Below, in pieces: positions 7,217 to 16,300 of a stretch of 64,000 nucleotides of DNA. Numbering within the stretch: the stretch's first letter is position 1; every line of letters starts with the position of its first letter. Source of the DNA: Accumulibacter appositus. Lineage in GTDB: Bacteria; Pseudomonadota; Gammaproteobacteria; Burkholderiales; Rhodocyclaceae. Location of the stretch: assembly GCF_035440685.1 (NCBI RefSeq), contig NZ_DAORMW010000001.1; one strand, 5' to 3'. The position numbers were made by a program, and so were the translations under genes. Below the pieces are notes generated by a model. That model was given only the letters and a program-made list of their open reading frames with translations, made no database searches and had not been told where the DNA came from.

Positions 7217-9799
7217 GTGAACACCGCTACCGTCGACCCGCTGGCGCTGGTCGCGCACTACCGCTCACACCTGCAACAGGGCCAGGCGGCTATCCGCGAG
7301 CGTTATCTGGCCAGCGGCGATGCGCCGCGCCTGTTGCACGAACGCTGCCATCTGATCGACGAGGTGCTCTGCGATCTGTGGCGATCATTGCACCTGCCGG
7401 CGTCGCTGGCCCTGCTCGCGGTCGGTGGCTACGGGCGTGGCGAACTCTATCCAGCCTCGGACGTCGACCTGCTGCTTCTTCTCCCCGCTCCACCAGAAGG
7501 CGATCTGACGACGCAGCTGGAACAGGCGGTCACCCTGTGCTACGACATTGGACTGGAAGTCGCTCCCAGCGTGCGCACCGTCGATGAGTGTTCGCAAGCC
7601 GCGGCCGGCGACCTCACGATCCAGACGGCACTGCTCGAAGCACGCCTGCTGATCGGCAGCGAGACACTATTCCAGGAGTTTTCCCTCGAACTCGAGAAAG
7701 TCCTCGATCCGCTGACCTTCTTCGAAGCCAAGCGCAGCGAACAGGACGAACGTCATTTGCGCTACGACGACACCCCCTACAGCCTGGAGCCCAACTGCAA
7801 GGAGGGTCCGGGCGGGCTGCGCGATCTGCACACCATCCTCTGGATTGCCAGTGCGGCAGGCTACGGTTCCACCTGGGCAGAGCTGGCACAATACGGTTTT
7901 CTGACCCACGAAGAAGAGACGCAGCTGCAACGCAGCATCAAGTTCCTGCAGCAATTGCGGACCCGGTTGCACGTTCATGTCGGCCGCCGTGAAGATCGCC
8001 TCCTCTTCGACTACCAGACGGCGCTCGCTGAACAGCTTGGCTACCGGGCGACAGCGACCCGGCGGGCCAGTGAGCTGCTGATGCAGCAGTACTATCGCAC
8101 GGCAAAGGAAGTCACCCAGATCAACGCCATCTTGCTGCTCAATATCAGCGCCGCCATTTCACCGCTACCGGACCAACCGCCACAGCCAATCAACGAACGC
8201 TTCGAGAATACCCACGATTTTCTCGACATCACCGATGAACAGGTCTTCGACCGCGAACCGGCCGCCATCCTCGAAGCCTTCCTGCTGATGCAGAAGCATC
8301 CTGCGCTGCAGGGTATGACCGCACGCACCCTGCGCGCGCTGTGGCACGCCCGCACGCTGATCGACGACGAGTTCCGCAGCAATCCCGGCAATCGGGCGCG
8401 CTTTCTCGAAATCATGCAGCAACGACGCGGTGTGCTGCATGAACTCCGGCGCATGAACCAGTTCGGCATTCTTGGCCGCTATCTACCGAATTTCGGCAAG
8501 ATCGTCGGACAGATGCAACACGATCTGTTCCACGTCTATACCGTAGACCAGCACATCCTCCGCGTCCTGCGCAACCTGCGACGCTTTCTCGCCGATGAGT
8601 TCACACACGAGTATCCGCTGTGCAGCGAGTTGATGAGGGATTTCCAGCGCCCCTGGGTGCTCTACATCGCCGCCCTGTTCCACGACATTGCCAAGGGACG
8701 AGGGGGAGATCATTCGCGCCTCGGCGCCGTCGATGCAGCCCGTTTCTGCGCGGATCACGGTCTCGATGCAGTCGATAGCGAACTCATCGTCTGGCTGGTC
8801 GAGGAGCATCTGCTGATGTCGACCGTCGCCCAGAAGCAGGACATCGCCGACCCCGAAGTGATTGGCGCATTTGCCGTGACGGCAAAGGACGAACGCCACC
8901 TGACGGCGCTTTACCTGTTCAGCGTCGCCGACATACGCGGTACCAGCCCGAAAGTCTGGAATAGCTGGAAGGGCCAACTCCTCGAACAGCTGTTCAGGGG
9001 CACCTGCCGGGCACTGCTGGCTGGCGGTGAAGTTCCCGTCAGGCAAGGGCTGATCGAGGAGCGGCAACAAGAAGCATTGCGCCTGCTGCGCTATTTTGCG
9101 CTCCCCGAGGCGGTACAAGAACGGCTGTGGAAACAACTCGACACTGTGTACTTCCTGCGCCATTCGGCGGAGGAAATTGCCTGGCATACGCGTGCCCTGC
9201 ACTATCGACCGATGGTCGAACAAGCGGTTATCAAAGCACGCCTCAACCCTCAGGGCGAGGGTTTGGAGGTTATGATCTACGCTCCGGATCAACCAGATCT
9301 GTTTGCGCGCTTGGTCGGTTTTTTTTCCCGCGCCGGTTACACCATCGTCGACGCCAAGATCCATACCACCCGTCACCACTACGCCCTGGATAGCTTCATG
9401 CTGCTCAAGGTTGGCGAGCTCGGCAGCGATCGCGCGATGATCAGCTACATCGAACACGAGCTGGAAGAACGGCTGAGTCACCCGGGTCCGCCTGAGCCCC
9501 CCGGCAGCGGACGCATCTCGAGGCAGGTCAGACACTTCCCGATACAACCGCTGGTCACCATCGAGCCGGACGAGAAAGGCCTGCACTACGTGCTTTCGGT
9601 GAGCGCTGCAGACCGTCCTGGCCTGCTGTACACCATCGCCATGACTTTGGCTGCCCATGGTGCTAATCTACATACGGCAAAGATCTCCACTCTGGGTGAA
9701 CGGGTAGAAGACACCTTTCTGATCAGCGGCGGCGACCTCGGCATGACTGCCCGCCGCATCAAGCTGGAAACCGAGCTGCTGGAGCGTTTGAAACTCTAA
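7217..9799 (+). CDS. glnD: [Protein-PII] uridylyltransferase / uridylyl-removing enzyme
   Basis: Senses glutamine and uridylylates or deuridylylates PII proteins, controlling nitrogen assimilation. At 860 aa it is full length. The nucleotidyltransferase motif GGYGRGELYPASDVDLL is at about 70-86 (catalytic D82 and D84). The HD hydrolase motif FHDIAKGRGGDHS is near residue 490. Two C-terminal ACT domains (about 670-750 and 785-860) bind glutamine. The start is GTG with no strong Shine-Dalgarno, because a repeat element runs up to it; the N-terminal MNTATVDP reading gives the expected length. No gene follows for 526 bp. Confidence 0.96.
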   Translation: MNTATVDPLALVAHYRSHLQQGQAAIRERYLASGDAPRLLHERCHLIDEVLCDLWRSLHLPASLALLAVGGYGRGELYPASDVDLLLLLPAPPEGDLTTQLEQAVTLCYDIGLEVAPSVRTVDECSQAAAGDLTIQTALLEARLLIGSETLFQEFSLELEKVLDPLTFFEAKRSEQDERHLRYDDTPYSLEPNCKEGPGGLRDLHTILWIASAAGYGSTWAELAQYGFLTHEEETQLQRSIKFLQQLRTRLHVHVGRREDRLLFDYQTALAEQLGYRATATRRASELLMQQYYRTAKEVTQINAILLLNISAAISPLPDQPPQPINERFENTHDFLDITDEQVFDREPAAILEAFLLMQKHPALQGMTARTLRALWHARTLIDDEFRSNPGNRARFLEIMQQRRGVLHELRRMNQFGILGRYLPNFGKIVGQMQHDLFHVYTVDQHILRVLRNLRRFLADEFTHEYPLCSELMRDFQRPWVLYIAALFHDIAKGRGGDHSRLGAVDAARFCADHGLDAVDSELIVWLVEEHLLMSTVAQKQDIADPEVIGAFAVTAKDERHLTALYLFSVADIRGTSPKVWNSWKGQLLEQLFRGTCRALLAGGEVPVRQGLIEERQQEALRLLRYFALPEAVQERLWKQLDTVYFLRHSAEEIAWHTRALHYRPMVEQAVIKARLNPQGEGLEVMIYAPDQPDLFARLVGFFSRAGYTIVDAKIHTTRHHYALDSFMLLKVGELGSDRAMISYIEHELEERLSHPGPPEPPGSGRISRQVRHFPIQPLVTIEPDEKGLHYVLSVSAADRPGLLYTIAMTLAAHGANLHTAKISTLGERVEDTFLISGGDLGMTARRIKLETELLERLKL

Positions 9800-9892
9800 C
9801 AGCGCTCTTGGCAGCGACGATGATGAGCATCTGAAGAACTTTCCTGCAAAAGGGGAATCGGAAAAGAGTTCGGCAATACTGTCCGCTGCAGC

Positions 9893-9911
9893 GTGTCGGT
9901 TTTTTTTACAC
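9893..9911 (+). promoter_or_regulatory. GTGT-T-tract-ACAC upstream element (copy 1)
   Basis: GTGTCGGTTTTTTTTACAC has inverted GTGT/ACAC ends around a T-tract. It matches 17 of 19 bases of the element at 54042-54060 in front of the PEP-CTERM gene and lies 85 bp before the -24 box. Conserved upstream elements plus RpoN promoters are known for PEP-CTERM genes in floc-forming betaproteobacteria, where a PrsK/PrsR system has been implicated. Assigning this site to PrsR is inference. Confidence 0.7.
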
Positions 9912-9995
9912 TGAAGCCGTCGAGGATCGATCGGCGCCACACGGAAACCAAGCAAGCGGCTGATTTATATAAAATGTATGTTTCTATTTGCGGCC

Positions 9996-10011
9996 TGGTA
10001 TAGAGTTTGCT
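9996..10011 (+). promoter_or_regulatory. Sigma-54 (RpoN) -24/-12 promoter
   Basis: TGGTATAGAGTTTGCT has the invariant GG (9997-9998) and GC (10009-10010) with exactly 10 bases between them. This fits the TGGCAYG-N4-TTGCW consensus apart from the -21 to -18 bases. An ATATAAA tract 30 bp upstream may be a bend or IHF-type site. It would drive the cassette starting at 10326 and requires an enhancer-binding activator. Confidence 0.7.
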
Positions 10012-10089
10012 TATAGTTTCCTGAACGATACTTTGACCATTGGCAGTGTAGTCTCGAACTAACGCCTTGTTTTATTCTTTGGCGCGATC

Positions 10090-10329
10090 GTGACGTACTT
10101 CGCAGGCGGTCCCTATCGCGAACGCCAGAATGACGCTAGTCAGTCAAGGAGCCGCGGATCTCGGTTCTGGCTTGGTGAGCGCCGCGGAAGGGCCGGCAGC
10201 TCTCCACGGTTGCTTATCACTGCCGAACATGCTGGAGATGATGGCGCGATGCTTACCGACGACGAAACAAGAATGCTGGATGACCAGCGTGTGGTCCAAG
10301 CTCAGACAACTTTGGGAGCAGCATCATGA
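10090..10329 (+). CDS. Possible leader ORF overlapping the next start (uncertain)
   Basis: A GTG-initiated frame of 79 codons whose stop overlaps the ATG of the next gene as ATGA. A shorter ATG inside (10250) would give 26 residues, MLTDDETRMLDDQRVVQAQT and so on. No Shine-Dalgarno is clear for the GTG and the arginine/serine-rich first half looks non-coding. A competing 68-codon frame (10130-10336) also overlaps the next start. I list it only because the coupled stop is unusual; it may be no gene at all. Confidence 0.2.
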   Translation: MTYFAGGPYRERQNDASQSRSRGSRFWLGERRGRAGSSPRLLITAEHAGDDGAMLTDDETRMLDDQRVVQAQTTLGAAS

Positions 10330-10769
10330 AGGCTAAGGAATCAATTAGCGACTCGCGGGAATCGACGGATCTATCGCCCACGAACACCGGAGCAATCATC
10401 CAAGGTGGATCTTCGGCGCCGGAGAACAAACGGCGACGCTTGGTTCGCGGCGCGATGGTCGCCGCGCCGCTGGTCCTGACTTTGCGAAGCGGGGCGCTCG
10501 CGGCGGCGGCTTCGTGTACCGGTACAAAGCAACTGCCCACCTTGGATGTCAACAGCGAATTTACCGCGAGTGGCGCACAGGTGGGAGATATTTGCATTAC
10601 GAATTACGAACGCAACAGCTGCCCCGGTAGCAAGATCAGCGCTGGAAGCAACCCGGGCATCCCGGTTACAGCGGGCACGGTCGATTTAACGAAGCTGAAA
10701 TGCCAAAACCTGACAGGCAACGTCGCCATACTCAGCACCCCTGCAGTGAACTCGCTAATACCGAATTAA
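10326..10769 (+). CDS. Small secreted cysteine-containing protein; candidate substrate of the adjacent kinase cassette
   Basis: Not a family I recognise. The 147 aa start at an ATG 8 bases after GGGAG. A polar N-terminal extension (1-34) is followed by NKRRRLVRG and a hydrophobic stretch (43-62) ending ALAAAASC. This is a Sec or Tat-like signal with a weak lipobox at C64. The exported part is short, Ser/Thr/Asn-rich and has four cysteines (64, 90, 99, 126). Its TAA overlaps the ATG of the PqqD-like gene (TAATG), and all four genes are coupled. A small exported protein first in a cassette of recognition, kinase and nucleotidyltransferase genes is a natural candidate target, but that is inference. 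Confidence 0.75.
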   Translation: MKAKESISDSRESTDLSPTNTGAIIQGGSSAPENKRRRLVRGAMVAAPLVLTLRSGALAAAASCTGTKQLPTLDVNSEFTASGAQVGDICITNYERNSCPGSKISAGSNPGIPVTAGTVDLTKLKCQNLTGNVAILSTPAVNSLIPN

Positions 10770-11128
10770 TGCCAAGCAGGCTTACCGTTCAGGAGCATCC
10801 CGGTGATCAACTTTGTGAGCCTTCGCCCATTTCCTACTTGACCAAGACAGCAGCGGAAGCGGGCTTGATCTGGGAAAACTGGGATGATCTCTTCGTCGTG
10901 TACCAGCCTTCGTCCGCCGAGACCCATGTCTTTAACGAAACCACCGGATCGATCCTGGAGTGCTTGGGGGAAAGTGCCCTATCGGCAGACGAACTGAAGA
11001 ATCAGACCGAAGCAGCCCTCGGCGTCAGCCAAAGCGAACTGGACGACACGGATTTCGCGTTCGCCCTACAGAGGCTTGAAGAACTGGGCCTCATAGAGCG
11101 CCTGGACGACCCCAGCGCTGCGCAATGA
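10769..11128 (+). CDS. PqqD-family protein of the HPr-rel-A type
   Basis: A 119-aa PqqD-like winged-helix (RRE-type) protein. Members of this fold bind leader peptides and present them to modifying enzymes. Visible family features are GLIWENWDDLFVVYQPSSAE, then HVFNETTGSILECL, and a C-terminal helix with ALQRLEELGLIERL. The ATG overlaps the upstream TAA (TAATG) and the TGA overlaps the kinase ATG (ATGA). A longer frame from 10700 lies inside the upstream gene and is rejected. The pairing with an HprK-related kinase A and a nucleotidyltransferase is a recurrent cassette of unknown biology (known TIGR families, from memory). Confidence 0.85.
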   Translation: MPSRLTVQEHPGDQLCEPSPISYLTKTAAEAGLIWENWDDLFVVYQPSSAETHVFNETTGSILECLGESALSADELKNQTEAALGVSQSELDDTDFAFALQRLEELGLIERLDDPSAAQ

Positions 11129-12042
11129 TCGTCGGTGACCTGAGTCGCCGGGAATTCGGTACGCGCTTGGCGGGAGACGGACTAAGGCTACAGTTCGGCC
11201 CGTTCAACCTCTGCATTCGCTCCAACCTCGACTCCTTCGCATCCCTTGCGCATCGGCTCTACACTCCTTACCCCCTCCTCGACGAGGAAACGCTCAGCGA
11301 TTTTCACGTCGAGATACGCAGTCCGCGCGGACTGCACCGATGGTTTCGCCGACAAGCTTGTTTTGGCGTCGATGGCCAGACACCTTTCGCTCCCTATACC
11401 GTCGAACATGCTTTCCCCGCCCTCGAATGGGGAATCAACTGGTGTGTCGCCACGCGCTCGCATCATCTGCTGATGCTGCATTCGGGGACCGTTGAACGAA
11501 ATGGCCAGGCGATACTCTTTCCCGCCTCACCCGGCGACGGTAAATCGACGCTCTGTACTGCGCTGGCGCACTCCGGATGGCGCCTGCTCTCGGACGAATT
11601 CGGCTTGGTACGGCCCGAGGATGGCATGCTGCTGCCGCTGCCGCGCCTGATCCCACTGAAGAATGAATCGATCGAGGTAATCAGACGATTCAGACCTGAG
11701 GCGACCATTGGCCCGTCGTTCCTCGATACACGCAAGGGCACGGTAGCGCATGTTCGGCCACCGCTGGAGAGCATCAGGCGAGCTCAAGAACCGGCCCGAC
11801 CGCGCTGGTTGATCTTCCCGCGTTGGGTTGCAGGTGCGCCATTCGCCCTCGAAGCAATGCCGAAGAGCCAAGCCTTCCTGATGGTCGCAAGCAATGCCTT
11901 CAACTACGACGTGCTCGACGAAACGGCTTTTCGGCTGGTCAGCGAGATAGTTCGCTCCTGCGATTGCTACTCGCTGGTGTACTCCGATCTAAACGAGGCG
12001 ATCCCCGCGCTTGACGAGCTCTGCAACACCATGGCCGGCTAA
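11125..12042 (+). CDS. HprK-related kinase A
   Basis: A 305-aa P-loop protein resembling the C-terminal half of HPr kinase/phosphorylase. The residues LHSGTVERNGQAILF lead into a Walker A-like loop SPGDGKST (135-142), then LLSDEFG (155-160) in the Walker B position. Canonical HprK phosphorylates Ser46 of HPr; no HPr or PTS gene is nearby. HprK-like kinases in some lasso-peptide clusters phosphorylate the peptide, so a peptide or small-protein substrate is plausible here. It overlaps the PqqD-like gene by ATGA and the nucleotidyltransferase by TAATG. Confidence 0.88.
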   Translation: MIVGDLSRREFGTRLAGDGLRLQFGPFNLCIRSNLDSFASLAHRLYTPYPLLDEETLSDFHVEIRSPRGLHRWFRRQACFGVDGQTPFAPYTVEHAFPALEWGINWCVATRSHHLLMLHSGTVERNGQAILFPASPGDGKSTLCTALAHSGWRLLSDEFGLVRPEDGMLLPLPRLIPLKNESIEVIRRFRPEATIGPSFLDTRKGTVAHVRPPLESIRRAQEPARPRWLIFPRWVAGAPFALEAMPKSQAFLMVASNAFNYDVLDETAFRLVSEIVRSCDCYSLVYSDLNEAIPALDELCNTMAG

Positions 12043-13187
12043 TGGCCAAGGCTGCCAGCGAAAGGCTGCGGGCGCGGAGGCTTCTGCTCGACGCCCTGAA
12101 GATGCCGGAAACCCTCACCGCTCTGTCCCTCGCCGACTGGGAACTGCTGTTGCGCGTCGCCCGTCGCGCCCGCGTACTGGGCCGACTGGAATCAGCTCTG
12201 GACAATGCCGGCCTGCTTGGTGACATCCCGCCACGTGCCGCGGCCCATCTGAGAGCCGCCCGTAACGTCATCGCGCATCGGAAGACGCTGATATCCTGGG
12301 AGGTAAACCGATTGTTCTGGGCGCTCAAGGAAATCGACGCGCCGCTGATTCTGCTCAAAGGTACCGCTTACCTTCTCGCAGACCTGCCGCCGGCGCAGGG
12401 GCGAATCTTCGCCGACGTGGATCTTCTGGTCCCTGAAGAGCGGATCGTGGAAATCGAGGAAAAGCTGGTCGCACGCGGCTGGTTCAAGACCGAAATAGAC
12501 CCCTACGACGACCGCTACTACCGCGTTTGGATGCACGAAATTCCTCCGCTCCGTCACCGGGAGCGAGGAACCGAAATCGACATTCACCATCGGCTCTTGC
12601 CGAAAACCAGCCACCTAGCCTCGGATCCCGCCCCTCTGTTTGCCGCAGCGCGGCCGCTCGCCGACCGGCAGCTGCGCGTTCTCGCGCCTGCCGACATGAT
12701 ACTGCACGCCCTGGTGCACCTGTTTCTCGAGGGCGATCCCGACGAGGGTCTGCGCCTGCGGGATCTGCTCGATGTCCATGATCTGCTTTGCCACCATGGT
12801 CAGGAGCCAGGTTTCTGGGCGAGCCTCGTACCACGCGCACGGGTCCTGGGTTTCCAGCGCCCATTGTTCTACGGGCTGCATCATGCGCAAGGACTCTTGG
12901 GCACGCCGGTCCCCCCGGATGTGCTGCACGATCTGGAGGGCGAGGCGCCCGCCTGGCCGATCCGCAAGCTGATGAATCGTCTGATCCCCCTGGCGCTGCT
13001 ACCGGGACACCCGGATCACCCTTCCCGCCAGGCGACTCTTGCCCGCTGGCTGATTTACGTGCGCGCCCATTGGTTGCGAATGCCACCCGGCCTACTCATC
13101 AGGCACCTGTCACACAAGGCTTGGCTGCGCTTCCGCGGACGGCGGAAACGGGTCGACCTGGCGCAGCTCGATCTAAAGCAGCAGTAG
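12042..13187 (+). CDS. Nucleotidyltransferase family protein (NTP_transf_5-like) of the HPr-rel-A cassette
   Basis: 381 aa. The nucleotidyltransferase core is LILLKGTAYLL (K106, G107), then RIFADVDLLVPEE with R121 and metal-binding D125 and D127. This matches the uncharacterised nucleotidyltransferase family PF14907. The C-terminal half is helical and unassigned. It is the last gene of the four-gene coupled cassette. In one lasso-peptide pathway a nucleotidyltransferase acts with an HprK-like kinase to extend phosphorylation, so similar cooperation is possible. The substrate is unknown and no lasso cyclase or protease is present. Confidence 0.85.
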   Translation: MAKAASERLRARRLLLDALKMPETLTALSLADWELLLRVARRARVLGRLESALDNAGLLGDIPPRAAAHLRAARNVIAHRKTLISWEVNRLFWALKEIDAPLILLKGTAYLLADLPPAQGRIFADVDLLVPEERIVEIEEKLVARGWFKTEIDPYDDRYYRVWMHEIPPLRHRERGTEIDIHHRLLPKTSHLASDPAPLFAAARPLADRQLRVLAPADMILHALVHLFLEGDPDEGLRLRDLLDVHDLLCHHGQEPGFWASLVPRARVLGFQRPLFYGLHHAQGLLGTPVPPDVLHDLEGEAPAWPIRKLMNRLIPLALLPGHPDHPSRQATLARWLIYVRAHWLRMPPGLLIRHLSHKAWLRFRGRRKRVDLAQLDLKQQ

Positions 13188-13354
13188 TCGGACAAAAACA
13201 AGCTTCCGCGGCGAATCTCGCGGCAAATTCGAGCGACCGAGCCTGTGCCACCAGTCATGGCGACACCTCTGCCGCGAAGCCCGTCGAGGCCAGCAAGGGA
13301 AATCGATAACGACACTGCTCACAAGGCGCAATAAAGGTTGGACGAAACGCTATA

Positions 13355-13370
13355 CTGTATTTTTGTACAG
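13355..13370 (+). promoter_or_regulatory. LexA (SOS) box of dnaE2
   Basis: CTGTATTTTTGTACAG is a perfect CTGT-N8-ACAG operator with an AT-rich core. It overlaps a TATACT -10-like hexamer (13351-13356) and ends 8 bp before the dnaE2 ATG, so LexA bound here would block transcription. The mRNA leader would be very short. Confidence 0.85.
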
Positions 13371-13378
13371 CGCTTGGT

Positions 13379-16300
13379 ATGTCCGACCTCCTGCCCCCCT
13401 ACGTAGAACTTCACTGCTGTTCCAACTTCTCATTCCTGCGCGGTGCCTCGCATCCGGAAGAACTTGTCGAGCACGCACAGACGCTCGGCTACAGCGCGCT
13501 GGCCATCACCGACGAAGCGTCGCTGGCCGGCGTCGTGCGGGCGCACCGAGCAGCCAGCGCGCGCGGCCTGCCACTGCTCATCGGTGCCGAGTTTCGTCTC
13601 TCCAGTGAAACAGGTACTGGCCTCCGACTGCTTCTGCTGGCACAGAACCGCGCCGGTTACGGCAATCTGTCGGCGCTGATCACCCTGGCACGGCGGCGCT
13701 CGCCCAAGGGCCAATACCGTCTCTCCCGTGGCGATCTCGAAAGTCCCGGCGGCTTTGCCGGCAGCAGCGGCGCCCTGCCGGACTGCCTGGCGCTGTGGAT
13801 CCCGGACGCTGACGCCAAGGTGGAAGACGGTCGTTGGCTGGCGACGCGCTTTCCGACACGCTCCTGGCTGGCCGTCGAACTTCATTCCGGGCCTGACGAC
13901 GCGACACGCCTGGCAATGCTGCTTGAACTGGCCACGGCAAGCGGTCTGCCGGCAGTTGCCGCTGGCGACGTGCACATGCACCGGCGGGCGCGCCGCCCGC
14001 TGCAGGATACGCTGACTGCGATCCGCCTGAAGAGTACGCTCTTTGCCGCCGGCCACGCACTCTTTGCCAATGGCGAACGCCACCTGCGCAGCCGCTTGCG
14101 GCTGGCACGACTCTACCCGCCCGAACTACTCGCCGAAACCCTGAACATCGCCGCACGCTGCGATTTCTCGCTCGCCGAATTACGCTACGAATACCCCGAC
14201 GAAGTGGTACCCGCCGGCCAGACCGCGCCGGACTTCCTGCGCGCGGAAGTCGAAAAAGGGCTGCGCCGACGCTATCCCGGCGGGGAGACAGCAGCGGTAC
14301 GCGAGCGCGTCGAGCACGAACTCGCGCTGATCCGCGAACTTGCTTACGAACCCTATTTCCTGACCGTCTACGACCTGGTCAATTTTGCACGCAGCCGGAA
14401 CATTCTTTGCCAGGGACGCGGCTCGGCCGCCAATTCGGCAGTTTGTTACTGCCTGGGCATCACCGAAGTCGACCCGGCGCGTTCGCGGCTGCTTTTCGAG
14501 CGCTTCATTTCCCGGGAACGCGGTGAACCGCCGGATATCGACGTCGATTTCGAGCACCAGCGACGCGAGGAAGTCATCCAGTACCTCTATCTCCGGTACG
14601 GACGTGAACGCGCAGCTCTGACGGCAACGGTAATCACTTACCGGACGCGTGCTGCCTTGCGTGATGTCGGCCGCGCGCTCGGCTTCGGCAGCGCCCAGAT
14701 CGACGCACTGACCACCTCAATGGCGTGGTGGGACAAGCGCGAGCAACTGCCCGAACGCCTACGTGCAGCCGGCCTCGATGCGGAGGCGCCGCGCGTCGCC
14801 AAATGGCTGGCACTGAGCGACGCACTGCGCGGTTTTCCCCGCCACCTCTCGCAACACGTCGGTGGCTTCGTCATCTCGCGCGGCCCGCTGGCGCGGCTGG
14901 TGCCCATAGAAAATGCCGCCATGCCCGAGCGCACGGTGATCCAGTGGGACAAGGACGATCTCGACGCGCTCGGGCTGCTGAAGGTCGATGTGCTGGCGCT
15001 GGGCATGCTCTCGGCGATCCACCGCGCGCTGGATCTGGTCGGCATCGCTTTGCCGGACGTCCCGCCAGAAGACCCGGCGGTCTACGACATGCTCTGCGCT
15101 GCCGACACGATTGGCGTCTTTCAGATCGAGTCACGCGCGCAGATGGCCATGCTGCCGCGCCTCAGACCGCGCAGTTTCTACGATCTGGTCATCGAAGTGG
15201 CGCTGGTCAGGCCAGGCCCAATCCAGGGCGACATGGTCCACCCCTATCTGCGTCGCCGACATGGCCAGGAAACCATCGAGCCGATGCGCCCGGAAATCGC
15301 TGCCGTTCTTGGGCGCACTTGTGGCGTGCCTATTTTCCAGGAGCAGGTGATGCAACTGGCGGTCGTTGCCGGCGGCTTCACCCCCGGCGAGGCCGATCAG
15401 CTACGTCGGGCGATGGCTGCCTGGCGACGCAAAGGGGGGCTGGAGCCCTTCGAAGAGAAACTGATCAGCGGCATGCGCCAGCGTGGCCACGACGACGCCT
15501 TCGCGCAACGCGTCTTCGCGCAGATTCGCGGTTTCGGCGAATATGGCTTCCCCGAATCGCACGCCGCCTCCTTCGCCTTGTTGGTGTACGTCTCGGCCTG
15601 GCTCAAACGCCACCATCCGGCGGCTTTTCTCTGCGCCCTGCTCAACAGCCAGCCGATGGGCTTCTACTCCCCCTCACAATTGCTGCAGGACGCGCGCCGG
15701 CATGGTGTCGATGTGCGTCCAGTAACGGTAAACGAGAGCGCCTGGGAAGCGCGGCTCGAAAGCACCGGCTGCGAGCCGGGAACGACGGCCAGCACGCTGC
15801 CGGCTGTCCGCCTCGGTCTGTCCAGTATTTCCGGCCTAGCGCAGGCCGCCGTCACACGCCTGCTGGAAGCCCGCCAACAGCGACCTCTGCACAGCGTTGC
15901 CAATCTCGCCACACGTGCACGACTGACAGACAAGGATCTCGCGCTGCTCGCTGCGGCCGGCGCTTTGGCGTGCCTCGCCGGCCATCGTCGGCAAGCCGCC
16001 TGGTTAGCCGCCGGTAGCACCCTGGCCAAGCTATCCAAGCGACCCAAAAGACAACTCGATCTGCTGGGCAGCGTAGAGCCAACGGAAGCCGCGGCCCAAC
16101 TCGCCACGCCATCCGAAGCCGAGGAGCTGATTGCCGACTACGCCGCCACCGGCTTCACGCTCGGCCGCCATCCCCTGACGCTACTGCGTAGCCGGCTCAG
16201 CGCGCAGCGTTTCGTTTCCGCCAGTGAGCTGCAGAACGCGGCCGACCGCCAACTCGCGCGTGCCGCCGGAATCGTCACCTGCCGGCAACGCCCGGGCACC

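Larger units (their letters stand above)
9800..10325 (+). promoter_or_regulatory. Regulatory and leader region of the kinase/nucleotidyltransferase cassette
   Basis: 526 bp without an established gene. The sequence turns AT-rich compared with its surroundings and carries a 19-bp T-tract element (9893-9911), an ATTTATATAAA block (9963-9973) and a sigma-54-type promoter (9996-10011), each listed separately. A start of transcription near 10022 would give a leader of about 300 bases before the ATG at 10326. That leader contains short overlapping reading frames, one of which ends in ATGA overlap with the next gene. Confidence 0.6.

Noticed and set aside
9314..9330. TCGG plus T8 tract inside glnD
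   Set aside because: Resembles the left half of the T-tract element, but lacks GTGT and ACAC ends, has no -24/-12 box and lies in coding sequence.
8483..9658. 391-codon minus-strand ORF
   Set aside because: Antisense to glnD with no recognisable motif.
10326..13187. Lasso-peptide biosynthetic cluster
   Set aside because: A kinase, a nucleotidyltransferase and an RRE-like protein are present, but the B2-type protease and asparagine-synthetase-like cyclase are absent and the small protein is far longer than lasso precursors.
14725..16017. 430-codon plus-strand ORF
   Set aside because: Out-of-frame shadow within dnaE2.
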